A stretch of DNA of 58,549 bases from Pseudomonadota bacterium (GCA_023436615.1 JAEZIO010000055.1:1-58549), one strand, 5' to 3'; shown: positions 8,443-20,127, counted from the first letter of the stretch. Notes: generated by a model not told the origin, from the letters alone. Numbers and translations are program-made.

Positions 8443-11250
8443 TCAGGCGCGCCGAGCGGCCTGCGGCTGTGCCGGGCTGCTATGCCCCAGAGCGTCCGCG
8501 ATCAAGGCCGCCTGCTCCGAAGCGTGCCGCTTGGCGAGGCCGGTAGCCGGGGAGGCAGAGGCTGCGCGGCCAACATAACGCGGGCGAAGGCGTTCGAACC
8601 CGGCTTCCTTAAGGCAGCATTCGAGCAGCGGCTCGACGAAGAACCACGCGCCGTTGTTCTGCGGCTCTTCCTGTGCCCAGACGACCTCGGCCAGCTTGGG
8701 CATGCGCTGCAAACGCTTGACCAGCGGTTCCGACGGGAATGGGTAAAGCTGCTCGATCCGGACGATCTCGGTGTCCGTTCCGCCGGCGGAGTCGCGTGCT
8801 TCCATCAACTCATAGGACAGCTTGCCGCTGCACAGCACCAGCCGCCGCGTCTCCCCTTGCGCGGGCGGATTGAGGTCGCTGAGGATGCGCATGAAGTGGC
8901 TGTCGCCGACGAACTCGTCCATCGTCGACACCGCCAGCTTGTGCCGGAGCAGCGACTTCGGAGTCATGATCACCAGCGGCTTACGGAACGGCCGAAGCAG
9001 CTGGCGGCGAAGGATGTGGAAATAGTTGGCCGGGGTCGTGCAGTTCGCGACCTGCATGTTGTCCTCGGCGCACAGCTGCAGGTAGCGCTCCAGCCGCGCC
9101 GAGCTGTGCTCCGGCCCCTGCCCTTCGAAGCCGTGCGGAAGCAGCAACACGAGGCCGCTCGCGCGCAACCACTTGGCCTCGCCGCTGGCGATGAACTGGT
9201 CGATGATGGTCTGCGCGCCGTTTGCGAAGTCGCCGAATTGCGCTTCCCAGCAGACGAGGGTCTTCGGGTCGGCGAGCGAATAGCCATATTCGAAGCCGAG
9301 CACGCCGAATTCGCTGAGCGGTGAATCGCGGACCTCGAACTGCCCGCCCTCGATGCTCGCTATTGGAATATATTTCTGGCCGCTTTGCTGGTCGACCCAG
9401 ACCGCGTGGCGCTGGCTGAACGTGCCGCGGCCGCTGTCCTGTCCCGACAGGCGCACTGAATGGCCCTCCGCGACCAGCGTCCCGAAGGCCAGCGCTTCGC
9501 CGGTCGCCCAGTCGAAACCCTCGCCGCTGTCGAACATCGCCTTCTTGGCGTCGATGATCCGCCCCAGCGTCTTGTGAACGTGAACGTCGCCGGGGACGGT
9601 CGTCAGCGCTTCGCCGACCATCAGCAGAAGCTCCTTCGGCACGGCGGTGTTGATGTTGCGGCGTCCGAGCACGGGCTCGCTGGGCTTGCCAAGGCCGCTC
9701 CATCGGCCTTCGAACCAGTCCGCCTTGTTGGGGAGGTAACTCGTGGCGGCCTCGAACTCCTCGTTCAGCCGGGCGATATAGGCTTCGCGGTGCGATTCGA
9801 TCCACTGCTGGTCGACGACGCCTTCCGCGATGAGCCGCTTGCCGTAGATCTCGCTGATCGGAGGGTGCTCGCGAATGGCCGCGTACATCTGCGGCTGCGT
9901 GAAGCTCGGCTCGTCGCCCTCGTTGTGCCCGAAGCGGCGATAGCACCACATGTCGATGACGATGTCGCGCCCGAAGGTCTGGCGAAACTCGATCGCCAGC
10001 TTGCAGCAGAAGGTTACCGCCTCTGGATCGTCGGCGTTGACGTGGAGGAGCGGCGCCTGGACCGACTTGGCGATGTCCGAAGGATAAGGGGAGGAGCGCG
10101 CGAACTGCGGGCTCGTCGTGAATCCGACCTGATTGTTGATGATGAAGTGCAGAGTCCCGCCGGTGCCGTAGCCCGGCAGGCCCGAGAGGCTGAGGCATTC
10201 CGCGACCACGCCCTGGCCGGCAAAGGCCGCGTCGCCGTGCAGGAGGATCGGAAGCACCTTCTTGCCGTGCTTGTCGCCCATGAACGTCATGGTCGCGCGG
10301 GCCTTGCCGAGCACGACCGGATCCACCGCCTCCAAATGTGACGGGTTCGGAAGAAGCGAGAGGTGGACCCTGATCCCGTCGAATTCGCGGTCCGACGATG
10401 TCCCGAGATGGTATTTGACGTCGCCGGAGCCGCCGACATCGGCGGGGTTGGTCGCTCCGCCGGCAAACTCGTGGAAGATCGCGCGGTAAGGCTTGCCCAT
10501 CACGTTCGACAGCACGTTGAGCCGGCCGCGGTGGGACATCCCGACGTCGATTTCCTCGATGCCCATCAGGCCGCCATATTTGATGACGGCTTCCAGCGCC
10601 GGGATCGCGCTTTCGCCGCCGTCGAGGCCGAAGCGCTTGGTGCCCACATATTTGCGGGCGAGGAACGTTTCCCACTGCTCGGCCTCGATGACCTTGGCGA
10701 GGATCGCCTGCTTCCCCTCGGGCGTGAACTGCACGGTCTCGTCGAGGCTTTCGATCCGCTCCTGGATGAAGCGGCGCTCCTCCAGGTCGTTGATGTGCAT
10801 ATATTCGACACCGATCGTGCCGCAGTAATCGGCCTGGAGCGCGGCGACGATCTCGCGCACCGTCGCGCGTTCCCGACCGAGCGCGCCGCCGATCCAGATC
10901 GGGCGATCGAGGTCGGCGTCGGAAAAGCCGTGATAGGCGGGGGTCAGGTCGGCCGGGATCTCGCTATGGTGAAGGCCGAGCGGATCGAGCCTGGCCGCGA
11001 GGTGACCACGCACCCTGTAGGTGCGGATCAGCATCATCGCGCGGATCGAGTCCTCGGCCGCTCGCCTGACCGCATCGGGATCGGCTGACGTAGCGGCAGC
11101 TTCTCGGCTCGCGGCTCGCTTCACCGTCTCGATCGTCGCCTGGGTGGGATCGAGGCCGAGATTGATGTCGTCGAGCTCGGCAAGAGGCCAGTTCGGCCGC
11201 GCCCAGCTCGGGCCCGGATTGGGTTCAATTAGGATCGGTTGGTCGGCCAT
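8443..11250 (-). CDS. odhA: 2-oxoglutarate dehydrogenase E1
   Basis: Thiamine-diphosphate enzyme that decarboxylates 2-oxoglutarate and succinylates the lipoyl group of E2. It is full length at 935 residues. The N-terminal region has RTYRVRGHLAARLDPLG (about 95-111), the ThDP pocket includes HGDAAFAGQGVV and the GDEPSFTQP segment, and the C-terminal transketolase-like half includes LLPHGFEGQGPEHSSAR. The start codon lies five bases after the sucD stop, indicating translational coupling. Confidence 0.97.
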   Translation of the reverse strand: MADQPILIEPNPGPSWARPNWPLAELDDINLGLDPTQATIETVKRAASREAAATSADPDAVRRAAEDSIRAMMLIRTYRVRGHLAARLDPLGLHHSEIPADLTPAYHGFSDADLDRPIWIGGALGRERATVREIVAALQADYCGTIGVEYMHINDLEERRFIQERIESLDETVQFTPEGKQAILAKVIEAEQWETFLARKYVGTKRFGLDGGESAIPALEAVIKYGGLMGIEEIDVGMSHRGRLNVLSNVMGKPYRAIFHEFAGGATNPADVGGSGDVKYHLGTSSDREFDGIRVHLSLLPNPSHLEAVDPVVLGKARATMTFMGDKHGKKVLPILLHGDAAFAGQGVVAECLSLSGLPGYGTGGTLHFIINNQVGFTTSPQFARSSPYPSDIAKSVQAPLLHVNADDPEAVTFCCKLAIEFRQTFGRDIVIDMWCYRRFGHNEGDEPSFTQPQMYAAIREHPPISEIYGKRLIAEGVVDQQWIESHREAYIARLNEEFEAATSYLPNKADWFEGRWSGLGKPSEPVLGRRNINTAVPKELLLMVGEALTTVPGDVHVHKTLGRIIDAKKAMFDSGEGFDWATGEALAFGTLVAEGHSVRLSGQDSGRGTFSQRHAVWVDQQSGQKYIPIASIEGGQFEVRDSPLSEFGVLGFEYGYSLADPKTLVCWEAQFGDFANGAQTIIDQFIASGEAKWLRASGLVLLLPHGFEGQGPEHSSARLERYLQLCAEDNMQVANCTTPANYFHILRRQLLRPFRKPLVIMTPKSLLRHKLAVSTMDEFVGDSHFMRILSDLNPPAQGETRRLVLCSGKLSYELMEARDSAGGTDTEIVRIEQLYPFPSEPLVKRLQRMPKLAEVVWAQEEPQNNGAWFFVEPLLECCLKEAGFERLRPRYVGRAASASPATGLAKRHASEQAALIADALGHSSPAQPQAARRA

Positions 11251-11255
11251 GCGTT

Positions 11256-12140
11256 TTACGCCGCAAGCAGCTCCTTGAGCGTCTTTCCGAGCTCAGATGG
11301 GCTTGGGCTCACGGTTATTCCAGCCGCCTCCATGGCCGCGATCTTGCTTTCCGCATCGCCCTTTCCGCCGGAAACGATGGCACCAGCGTGGCCCATTCGG
11401 CGCCCCGGAGGAGCGGTTCGGCCGGCAATGAAGCCGACGACAGGCTTTTTCCGGCCACGCCTTGCCTCGTCGGCGAGAAACTCGGCAGCATCTTCCTCCG
11501 CGCTGCCGCCGATCTCGCCGATCATGATGATGGATTGCGTTTCATCGTCCGCGAGGAACATCTCCAGCATGTCGATGAACTCCGTACCCTTGACGGGATC
11601 GCCGCCGATGCCGACGGCGGTCGACTGGCCGAGCCCCTCGTTTGTCGTCTGGAAGACCGCTTCGTAGGTCAGCGTGCCGGAGCGGCTGACGATGCCGACG
11701 CTGCCCTTCTTGAAGATATTGGCCGGCATGATCCCGATCTTGCACTCGTTCGGGGTCAGGACGCCGGGACAGTTCGGCCCGATCAGCCGCGATTTCGAGC
11801 CGGACAGAGCGCGCTTCACCTTCACCATGTCGAGCACCGGAATGCCCTCGGTGATCGTGACGATGAGCGGCACCTCGGCGTCGATGGCCTCGAGGATGGA
11901 GTCGGCTGCAAAGGGCGGCGGCACGTAAATCACCGATGCGGTGGCGCCCGTGGCCTCGACGGCTTCGGCGACGGTGTTGAACACCGGGAGGCCCAGGTGC
12001 TCGGTGCCGCCTTTGGCCGGCGTGACACCGCCGACCATCTTGGTGCCGTAGTCGAGTGCCTGGCGCGTGTGGAACGTGCCGGTTTCGCCCGTCATCCCCT
12101 GCGTGATGACCTTGGTTTGGCTGTCGACGAGGATGCTCAC
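11256..12140 (-). CDS. sucD: Succinyl-CoA ligase (ADP-forming), alpha subunit
   Basis: Alpha subunit of succinyl-CoA synthetase; it carries the phosphohistidine and binds CoA. The 294-residue product begins SILVDSQTKVITQGMTG with a GTG start (12140-12138), matching known SucD starts. CoA-site residues lie in GIPVLDMV and SRLIGPNCPGVLTP, and the phospho-His is in the RRMGHAGAIVSGG segment near the C-terminus. It starts eight bases after mdh. The beta-subunit gene sucC, often adjacent, is absent from the window. Confidence 0.95.
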   Translation of the reverse strand: MSILVDSQTKVITQGMTGETGTFHTRQALDYGTKMVGGVTPAKGGTEHLGLPVFNTVAEAVEATGATASVIYVPPPFAADSILEAIDAEVPLIVTITEGIPVLDMVKVKRALSGSKSRLIGPNCPGVLTPNECKIGIMPANIFKKGSVGIVSRSGTLTYEAVFQTTNEGLGQSTAVGIGGDPVKGTEFIDMLEMFLADDETQSIIMIGEIGGSAEEDAAEFLADEARRGRKKPVVGFIAGRTAPPGRRMGHAGAIVSGGKGDAESKIAAMEAAGITVSPSPSELGKTLKELLAA

Positions 12141-12148
12141 GGCCGGCC

Positions 12149-13111
12149 TTACGCGAGCGAGCTGTCGATGTTCCGGCAGGCGACGAGCAGTTCCTTCACC
12201 GCATCGACGCTGACCTGGAAATTGGCCTTGGCTTCGTCCTTGAGGGCGATCTCGACGACCCGCTCCACGCCGCCGGCCCCGATCACACAGGGCACGCCCA
12301 CATAGAGATCGTCGACGCCGTACTGGCCGGCGAGGTGCGCCGCAGCCGGCAGCACCCGCTTCTTGTCCTTGAGATAGCTCTCCGCCATCGCGATCGCGCT
12401 CGTCGCCGGCGCGTAATAAGCGCTTCCGGTCTTGAGCAGGGCGACGATCTCGCCGCCGCCGCCACGCGTCCGCTTGACGATTGCGTCGATCCGCTCCTGC
12501 GTGGACCATCCCATGCTGATGAGGTCCGGGATCGGGATGCCGGCAACGGTCGAATATTCCACCACCGGCACCATCGTGTCGCCATGACCGCCGAGCACGA
12601 AGGCCGTGACGTCCTCTACGCTCACCTGGAATTCCTCGGCCAGAAAGTGGCGGAACCGCGCGCTGTCGAGAACGCCGGCCATTCCGACGACCATGTTGTG
12701 CGGCTGGCCTGAAAATTCGCGCAGCGCCCACACCATGGCGTCCAGCGGGTTGGTGATGCAGATGACGAAGCTGTCGGGCGCGTGGGCCTTGATGCCCTCG
12801 CCGACCGCTTTCATGACCTTGAGGTTGATGCCCAAAAGGTCGTCGCGGCTCATGCCAGGCTTGCGCGGGACACCCGCGGTGACGATGCACACGTCGGAAC
12901 CGGCGATGTCCGCATAATTCGACGTGCCCTTCAGCTTGGCGTCGAAATCGTCGACCGGTGCTGCCTGGGCGATGTCCAGCGCCTTACCTTCCGGAATCCC
13001 CTCGGCGATGTCGAAGAGGACGATGTCGCCAAGCTCGCGCATCGCGGCGAGGTGGGCGAGTGTTCCGCCGATCATTCCGGCGCCGATCAACGCGATCTTG
13101 CGACGAGCCAT
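12149..13111 (-). CDS. mdh: Malate dehydrogenase (NAD)
   Basis: LDH-like malate dehydrogenase, oxidising malate to oxaloacetate in the TCA cycle. The 320 residues have the NAD-binding GAGMIGGTLAHL (about 10-21), the substrate-recognition loop VPRKPGMSRDDLL, the ITNPLDAMVWA segment and the catalytic His of VLGGHGDTMVP. It is the first gene of mdh-sucD-odhA-odhB-lpdA; the 199-base gap upstream must hold the promoter, though I could not place one with confidence. Confidence 0.97.
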   Translation of the reverse strand: MARRKIALIGAGMIGGTLAHLAAMRELGDIVLFDIAEGIPEGKALDIAQAAPVDDFDAKLKGTSNYADIAGSDVCIVTAGVPRKPGMSRDDLLGINLKVMKAVGEGIKAHAPDSFVICITNPLDAMVWALREFSGQPHNMVVGMAGVLDSARFRHFLAEEFQVSVEDVTAFVLGGHGDTMVPVVEYSTVAGIPIPDLISMGWSTQERIDAIVKRTRGGGGEIVALLKTGSAYYAPATSAIAMAESYLKDKKRVLPAAAHLAGQYGVDDLYVGVPCVIGAGGVERVVEIALKDEAKANFQVSVDAVKELLVACRNIDSSLA

Positions 13112-13310
13112 TGGGCTGCTTCGAACCTTTCTGTGTGTCGCCGACGAACGTGGGAGTCGGCAGTGGAGCGCGGCGCCCGATTAGCGGGGTGACCCGTGGG
13201 GGGCAACCGGCGAGGAGTTTTGAACCTTGCTCCCCGATGAACGAGCGCGAAACGCTCCTGTCCGCCATTCGTTTGTCGCGCCGAACTCGAACCTTTCCGA
13301 GGAGAAAATC

Positions 13311-13802
13311 ATGAACAAGCTGATGTTGCTGGCCGGCGCGGCGTTGATCGCGACTGCTCCCGCTGCCGCCAAGCCCGGTTCGCACGGGCACGGGCAGGCC
13401 AAGGCCGGCCATGCCCAGAACGTGCATTCGGGCAAGTCGCACAAAATGGCGGCGGGGAAGGCGCACAAGGCAAGCGCCCGCAAGCTGCTCGACCGCGACC
13501 GCGACGGACTCGACGATCGCGACGAGGCGCTGGCGCGCAAGTACGGCGGCGCTCTGTGCCCGCCGGGCCTCGCCAAGAAGACTCCGGCGTGCACGCCGCC
13601 GGGCCAGGCCAAGCGGCTGTTCCGCGAAGGCCAGCGCGTCGCGCAGAACTATCGCTACACGCCCTATGCCGACATCCCGCTGGTGCTCCGCGACAGATAT
13701 GACCTCGGCGACCAGTACCGCTACATCTACCGCGACAACGTCATCTACGTGGTCGACCCGCGAACGCGGCTGATCCGGGACATCATCAACGCGGTTCTGT
13801 AA
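13311..13802 (+). CDS. Secreted protein with His-rich region and EF-hand-like loop, function unknown
   Basis: The 163-residue product has a cleavable signal peptide (MNKLMLLAGAALIATAPAAA, 1-20), a His/Gly/Lys-rich stretch at 22-53, then a loop at 61-72 (DRDRDGLDDRDE) with acidic residues at positions 1, 3, 5, 9 and 12 and Gly at 6, as in EF-hand or thrombospondin type-3 loops. The C-terminus (YRDNVIYVVDPRTRLIRDII) resembles RcnB-type periplasmic proteins. The ATG at 13311 is chosen because AGGAG (13300-13304) lies just upstream. Metal binding is inferred; I do not recognise a named family. Confidence 0.75.
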   Translation: MNKLMLLAGAALIATAPAAAKPGSHGHGQAKAGHAQNVHSGKSHKMAAGKAHKASARKLLDRDRDGLDDRDEALARKYGGALCPPGLAKKTPACTPPGQAKRLFREGQRVAQNYRYTPYADIPLVLRDRYDLGDQYRYIYRDNVIYVVDPRTRLIRDIINAVL

Positions 13803-13859
13803 TCGCTCGACTGGCGGAGGCCGTCGATCTTCGGATCGGCGACCCCGTTACGCAGATCG

Positions 13860-14090
13860 TCAGCGCGGCGCTTTGTCCGGATCGAGATTGACGGAATTGC
13901 TCTCGGCGTCGCCGACCCCATTCTCGTCGATGTTGGCGAGTGTGTCTGGCGCAGCATCGAGCATCCGCGCCGCTTCGTCGAGCTGACGGTTTTCCTCCGC
14001 CGAGGGCGCTGAAGGTTCGCCGCAACCGGCGAGCAGGAGCGCCAATAGAAAAGGGCCGCACGCCAGCGATGGCATGCGGCCCCTCGTCAT
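13860..14090 (-). CDS. Small lipoprotein of unknown function
   Basis: A 76-residue product with a lipoprotein signal (LLALLLAGC, Cys at about residue 24) and an acidic mature part (QLDEAARMLDAAPDTL). The ATG at 14090 gives a basic n-region (MTRGR). An alternative ATG at 14075 has a better ribosome site (GAGGGG) but no positive charge. Both starts lie in or next to a terminator hairpin (14048-14082) belonging to the upstream gene, so expression may depend on readthrough. It is likely anchored in the outer membrane facing the periplasm. Confidence 0.65.
   Translation of the reverse strand: MTRGRMPSLACGPFLLALLLAGCGEPSAPSAEENRQLDEAARMLDAAPDTLANIDENGVGDAESNSVNLDPDKAPR
14048..14082 (-). terminator. 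Rho-independent terminator after the Asn/Ala-rich lipoprotein gene
   Basis: On the minus strand: GGGCCGCATGCCA, loop TCGC, TGGCGTGCGGCCC, then TTTTCTATT. The stem is 13 base pairs with a single G-U pair and is followed by a T-run. It starts 22 bases after the stop of the 14104-14364 gene and overlaps the beginning of the next lipoprotein gene. Confidence 0.8.
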
Positions 14091-14103
14091 TCCGGAGAAT
14101 GCC

Positions 14104-14364
14104 TTAGTGAGTTGCGTTGTCGGCAGCGTTGGCGACTGCTTCGCCCGCGTTCTCGACCGCCTCACCGGCGTTGTCGATCGCGTTGCTGGCGGCGTCGAGC
14201 GCGTTGCCGGCCGCGTTTTCGGTGTCGTTCATCGACGCGTTCACGTCACTGTCGGCCGCGTTCTCGTACGTGTCGTTGGCAGCCATGTTGTTGGCGTCAT
14301 TGTTCTTCGCGCAGCCGGCAAGGCCGAGCGCGAGGACCGCAACGGTCACTGCAACTTTCTTCAT
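14104..14364 (-). CDS. Small Asn/Ala-rich lipoprotein
   Basis: An 86-residue product with lipoprotein signal MKKVAVTVAVLALGLAGC (lipid-bearing Cys18). The mature part is low-complexity, with repeated NA, NAGEAVENAGEAV and NAADNA units that would form an amphipathic or extended surface chain. Such small lipoproteins are common in sphingomonads but have no known role. It is divergent from the ArsR-methyltransferase gene across a 212-base gap. Confidence 0.75.
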   Translation of the reverse strand: MKKVAVTVAVLALGLAGCAKNNDANNMAANDTYENAADSDVNASMNDTENAAGNALDAASNAIDNAGEAVENAGEAVANAADNATH

Positions 14365-14538
14365 GATCGTTCCACTCCCTCAGTCAGCCCCCTTTAGGGC
14401 GTTGGGCTCGGCCTGCCGCGCGAATCGCGCAGGCCAGCGGGGGCCATTACAGGGGCGACGCGCCACGCGCAATTGTTCCGGCGCCCATCCTGCCTCCACG
14501 CGCCGTCCCAGCGCGCGGCCGGGCCGCCGGACTTTCGT

Positions 14539-14567
14539 TTGACGATATAAAGAATTCTTTATATGCC
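14539..14567 (+). promoter_or_regulatory. Promoter with 20-base palindromic operator upstream of the regulator-metF-metH operon
   Basis: A TTGACG -35 box (14539-14544) is followed at once by a perfect 20-base palindrome, ATATAAAGAATTCTTTATAT (14545-14564), whose right end overlaps a possible -10 (TATATG 14560-14565 or TATGCC 14562-14567). AT-rich dyads of this kind are typical ArsR-family operators, and the adjacent gene encodes such a regulator. Autoregulation is inferred. Confidence 0.7.
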
Positions 14568-14576
14568 GCACGGAGC

Positions 14577-15533
14577 ATGATCACGCTCCCTCTAGCTGAC
14601 CGGTTCCAGGCGCTGTCCGACCCTACTCGGCTGCGGATTCTCGCGCTTCTGGCGCGGATGGAGCTGTCGGTGGGCGAGCTCGCGCAGTTGCTAGGCCAGA
14701 GCCAGCCGCGGGTGTCGCGGCATGTTCGCATCCTCGCCGACGCCGGTATCGTCGACCGCCGCAAAGAAGGCAGCTGGGTGTTCCTCGCGGTATCCGATCC
14801 GGAGCGGACCGAACCGCTGCTCCGCCTGGTCGAAGCGTGGAGCGATGCCGCGACGCAATCCGTATTCGACGACGATTCCGCGAGGCTGGATGCCGTTCGT
14901 GCCGACCGCGCCGAGGCTGCAGCGCGCTATTTCGCTGCCCAGGCGGATGTCTGGGATTCAATCCGCTCCCTCCACGTGGCCGAGGAGGAGGTGGAGCACG
15001 CCATCGAGCGAGCGCTCGGCCGGCGCGCGCTGGGGACGCTGATCGATATCGGCACCGGCACCGGCCGCATGATCGAACTTTTCGGTCCGCGCGCCACTCA
15101 AGCGATAGGCATCGATCGCTCGTCCGAGATGCTCCGCCTGGCGCGGGCGAAGCTGGAATCGGCGGGCGTCGCCTCCAGCCTTCGTCAGGGCGACATGTAC
15201 GCGCTTCCATTCGACGACGACTTCGCCGACTGCGCGATCCTTCACCAGGTCCTTCATTATGCGCACGCGCCCGCCGATGCGATCGCGGAAGCGGCTCGCG
15301 TGCTCGCCCCGGCCGGCACTCTGCTGGTGGTCGATTTCGCCGCGCATGAGCGCGAGGAGCTGCGCACTCGCGATGCGCACATGCGGCTCGGCTTCGCGGA
15401 CGAGGTGATGGCCGGCTGGTTCGCTTCCGCGGGGCTCGATCTCGACCATGTCGAGCATCTCGAAGGCGGGGAGCTCACCGTCACCCTTTGGCGCGGGTCG
15501 AAAGCCGGCGTGCGCAGGAGGAAGGCCGCGTGA
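14577..15533 (+). CDS. ArsR-type repressor fused to a SAM-dependent methyltransferase domain (SahR-like)
   Basis: The 318-residue protein has an ArsR winged helix at about 1-90 (LSDPTRLRILALLARMELSVGELAQ; recognition helix QSQPRVSRHVRIL) and a class I methyltransferase fold at about 135-270 with SAM motif IDIGTGTGRM. No ArsR metal-site Cys pattern is visible. This architecture matches SahR, which senses S-adenosylhomocysteine and controls methionine-cycle genes in Proteobacteria; position ahead of metF-metH supports that. The ATG has a GGAG only one base upstream and the promoter lies very close, so the mRNA may be nearly leaderless. It overlaps metF by four bases (GTGA). Confidence 0.85.
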   Translation: MITLPLADRFQALSDPTRLRILALLARMELSVGELAQLLGQSQPRVSRHVRILADAGIVDRRKEGSWVFLAVSDPERTEPLLRLVEAWSDAATQSVFDDDSARLDAVRADRAEAAARYFAAQADVWDSIRSLHVAEEEVEHAIERALGRRALGTLIDIGTGTGRMIELFGPRATQAIGIDRSSEMLRLARAKLESAGVASSLRQGDMYALPFDDDFADCAILHQVLHYAHAPADAIAEAARVLAPAGTLLVVDFAAHEREELRTRDAHMRLGFADEVMAGWFASAGLDLDHVEHLEGGELTVTLWRGSKAGVRRRKAA

Positions 15534-16429
15534 ACGCTCTCGACCGTATCGGCCGCCGCGAACCTCTGTTTGAGCAGGCTCGGGGCAACATTCGCGTCAG
15601 CTTCGAATTCTTCCCGCCGAAGACGGAAACGATGGCGGACACTCTGTGGCAGTCGATCCAGACGCTCGCGCCGCTCGAGCCGCGTTTCGTCTCGGTGACA
15701 TATGGCGCGGGCGGCTCGACGCGCGAGCGGACGCACGCGACCGTCGAGCGGATCCTCAAGGAAACGCCGCTTACCCCTGCCGCGCACCTCACCTGCGTCG
15801 GAGCGAGCCGCGGCGAGGTCGACGAGGTTGCGCGCGAATATTGGGAGCTTGGAGTTCGCAACATCGTCGCGCTTCGCGGCGATCCCCCGGAGCCGGGGGC
15901 CAAATACCAGCCTCACCCCGAGGGCTATCGCGACGCCGCCGAGCTGGTCGCGGGCCTCAAGAAGGTGGCGCCGTTCGACATCTCCGTCGCCGCTTATCCG
16001 GAAGTGCATCCGGATTCCTCGACGCGGCGGTTCGACCTTGAAAACCTGAAGCGGAAGATCGATGCCGGGGCGGACAGGGCAATCAGCCAGTTCTTCTTCT
16101 CCGCCGAATGCTTCTTCCGCTTCCAGGACGAGGCCGCCGCCGCGGGGATCGACGTCGAAATCGTCCCCGGAATCCTGCCGGTGTCCAACGTCGCGACGAC
16201 GCGGCGTTTCGCGCAGACCTGCGGCGCGTCCATTCCCGGCTGGCTGAACGACCTGTTCGAAGGGCTCGACGACCTTCCGTCCGCCCGGCAGCTGATCGCG
16301 GCGACGGTCGCCGCCGAGCTGTGCGGCCAGCTCTACGCCGGCGGCGTCCGCTGCTTCCACTTCTACACCTTGAATCGCGCCGAGCTCAGCTACGCGATCT
16401 GTCATCTTCTCGGAGTACGAGCCAAATGA
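15530..16429 (+). CDS. metF: Methylenetetrahydrofolate reductase
   Basis: FAD enzyme reducing 5,10-methylene-THF to 5-methyl-THF, the methyl donor for MetH. The 299 residues contain the family pieces SFEFFPPKT (about 24-32), VTYGAGGSTRERT, ALRGDPP, and AISQFFFSAECFFRF. The GTG at 15530 is chosen: it overlaps the regulator stop (GTGA) and has AGGAGGA eight bases upstream. It is translationally coupled on both sides, sharing ATGA with the next gene. Confidence 0.95.
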   Translation: MNALDRIGRREPLFEQARGNIRVSFEFFPPKTETMADTLWQSIQTLAPLEPRFVSVTYGAGGSTRERTHATVERILKETPLTPAAHLTCVGASRGEVDEVAREYWELGVRNIVALRGDPPEPGAKYQPHPEGYRDAAELVAGLKKVAPFDISVAAYPEVHPDSSTRRFDLENLKRKIDAGADRAISQFFFSAECFFRFQDEAAAAGIDVEIVPGILPVSNVATTRRFAQTCGASIPGWLNDLFEGLDDLPSARQLIAATVAAELCGQLYAGGVRCFHFYTLNRAELSYAICHLLGVRAK

Positions 16430-17468
16430 ATGCCGCTGCTGACTTCAGGGCCGAAGCCGCCCGGCGCATCCTTATCAAGGACGGCCCTTACGGTACCGGC
16501 GTCCAGGCACAGAAGCTCGCGCCCGACGCCTATTGCGGCGGGCTCGACCTGATGAAGGATCAGAAGGGCAACAACGACCTCCTCAACCTTACGCAGCCGG
16601 ATGTGGTGCGCTCGATCTGCTCTGCCTTCGCCGACGCCGGCGCGGACCTGCTCGCCACCAACACCTTCAACGCGAACCGCATCAGCCAGGCCGACTACGG
16701 CGCGGAGCATCTTGTAGGCGATATCAATCGCGCGGCGGCGCGGCTCACGCGCGAGGTCGCGGACCGCTCTTCGGCGCAGGACGGCAAGCCCCGCTGGGTC
16801 GCCGGAGCGATCGGGCCGACCAACAAGACGCTGTCGCTGTCGCCGGACGTCAACGACCCTGCCTTCCGCGAGGTCGATTTCGACGACGTCAAGGCGGTCT
16901 ATCGCGAGCAGGTCGACACCCTCGTCGAGGGTGGCGTCGATTTCATCCTTGTCGAGACCGTGTTCGACACGCTCAACGCCAAGGCCGCGATCATGGCCAC
17001 GCTCGAAGCGGGCGAGGCGCTCGGTCGCGAGCTTCCGCTGATGGTATCGATGACGCTCACCGACCTCAGCGGCCGTAACCTGTCCGGGCATACGGTCGAG
17101 GCGTTCTGGGCGACCGTCCGCCACGCCAGGCCGCTGACCATCGGCCTCAACTGCTCTTTCGGCGCAGCCCAGCTTCGCCCGCACCTCGCCGCCTTGTCAG
17201 CGACCGCCGACGCATTGGTCATGGCCTATCCGAACGCCGGCCTTCCGAACGAGCTTGGCGAATATGACGAGGCTGCCGCCGAGACTGCAGTGCAGGTTGC
17301 GGAGTGGTTGCAGGACGGCCTTATCAACATTGTCGGCGGCTGCTGCGGGACGACGCCGGCGCACATCGCCGCCATCGCCGGCGTCGCTGCCGGCAAGCCG
17401 CCGCGCAAGCTGCCCTCCGCGCGCCGTGACACCCTGCTCGCCGGGCTCGAGCCTATGGTGATCGCCGC

Positions 17469-17472
<4 letters not shown>
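16426..17472 (+). CDS. metH: Methionine synthase, homocysteine-binding module (separate N-terminal part of MetH)
   Basis: The 348-residue protein is a complete homocysteine methyltransferase domain, which binds homocysteine through Zn. The Zn ligands are visible as Cys243 (GLNCSFG) and Cys306-Cys307 (GGCCGTTP). The product begins with the DGPYGTGVQ segment and includes GAIGPTNKTLSLSP. In E. coli this is the first domain of one long MetH; here it ends after about 350 residues and the rest is encoded by the next gene, with GTGA overlap. Split MetH is known in alphaproteobacteria, so this is a functional two-subunit form and not a frameshift. Confidence 0.93.
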
Positions 17473-20120
<2,648 letters not shown>

Positions 20121-20127
20121 GCCGTTT

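Noticed and set aside
7034..8578. 514-codon plus-strand frame opposite odhB, and similar long frames at 1714-3039, 5594-7015, 31432-32919 and 49320-51296
   Set aside because: All are shadows of clear genes (odhB, MATE, lpdA, amn, PQQ dehydrogenase), with biased composition and no recognisable motif.
14365..14576. SAM or SAH riboswitch ahead of the metF-metH operon
   Set aside because: The promoter lies about 10-35 bases from the start codon, leaving no room for an aptamer, and no riboswitch core was seen in the upstream gap.
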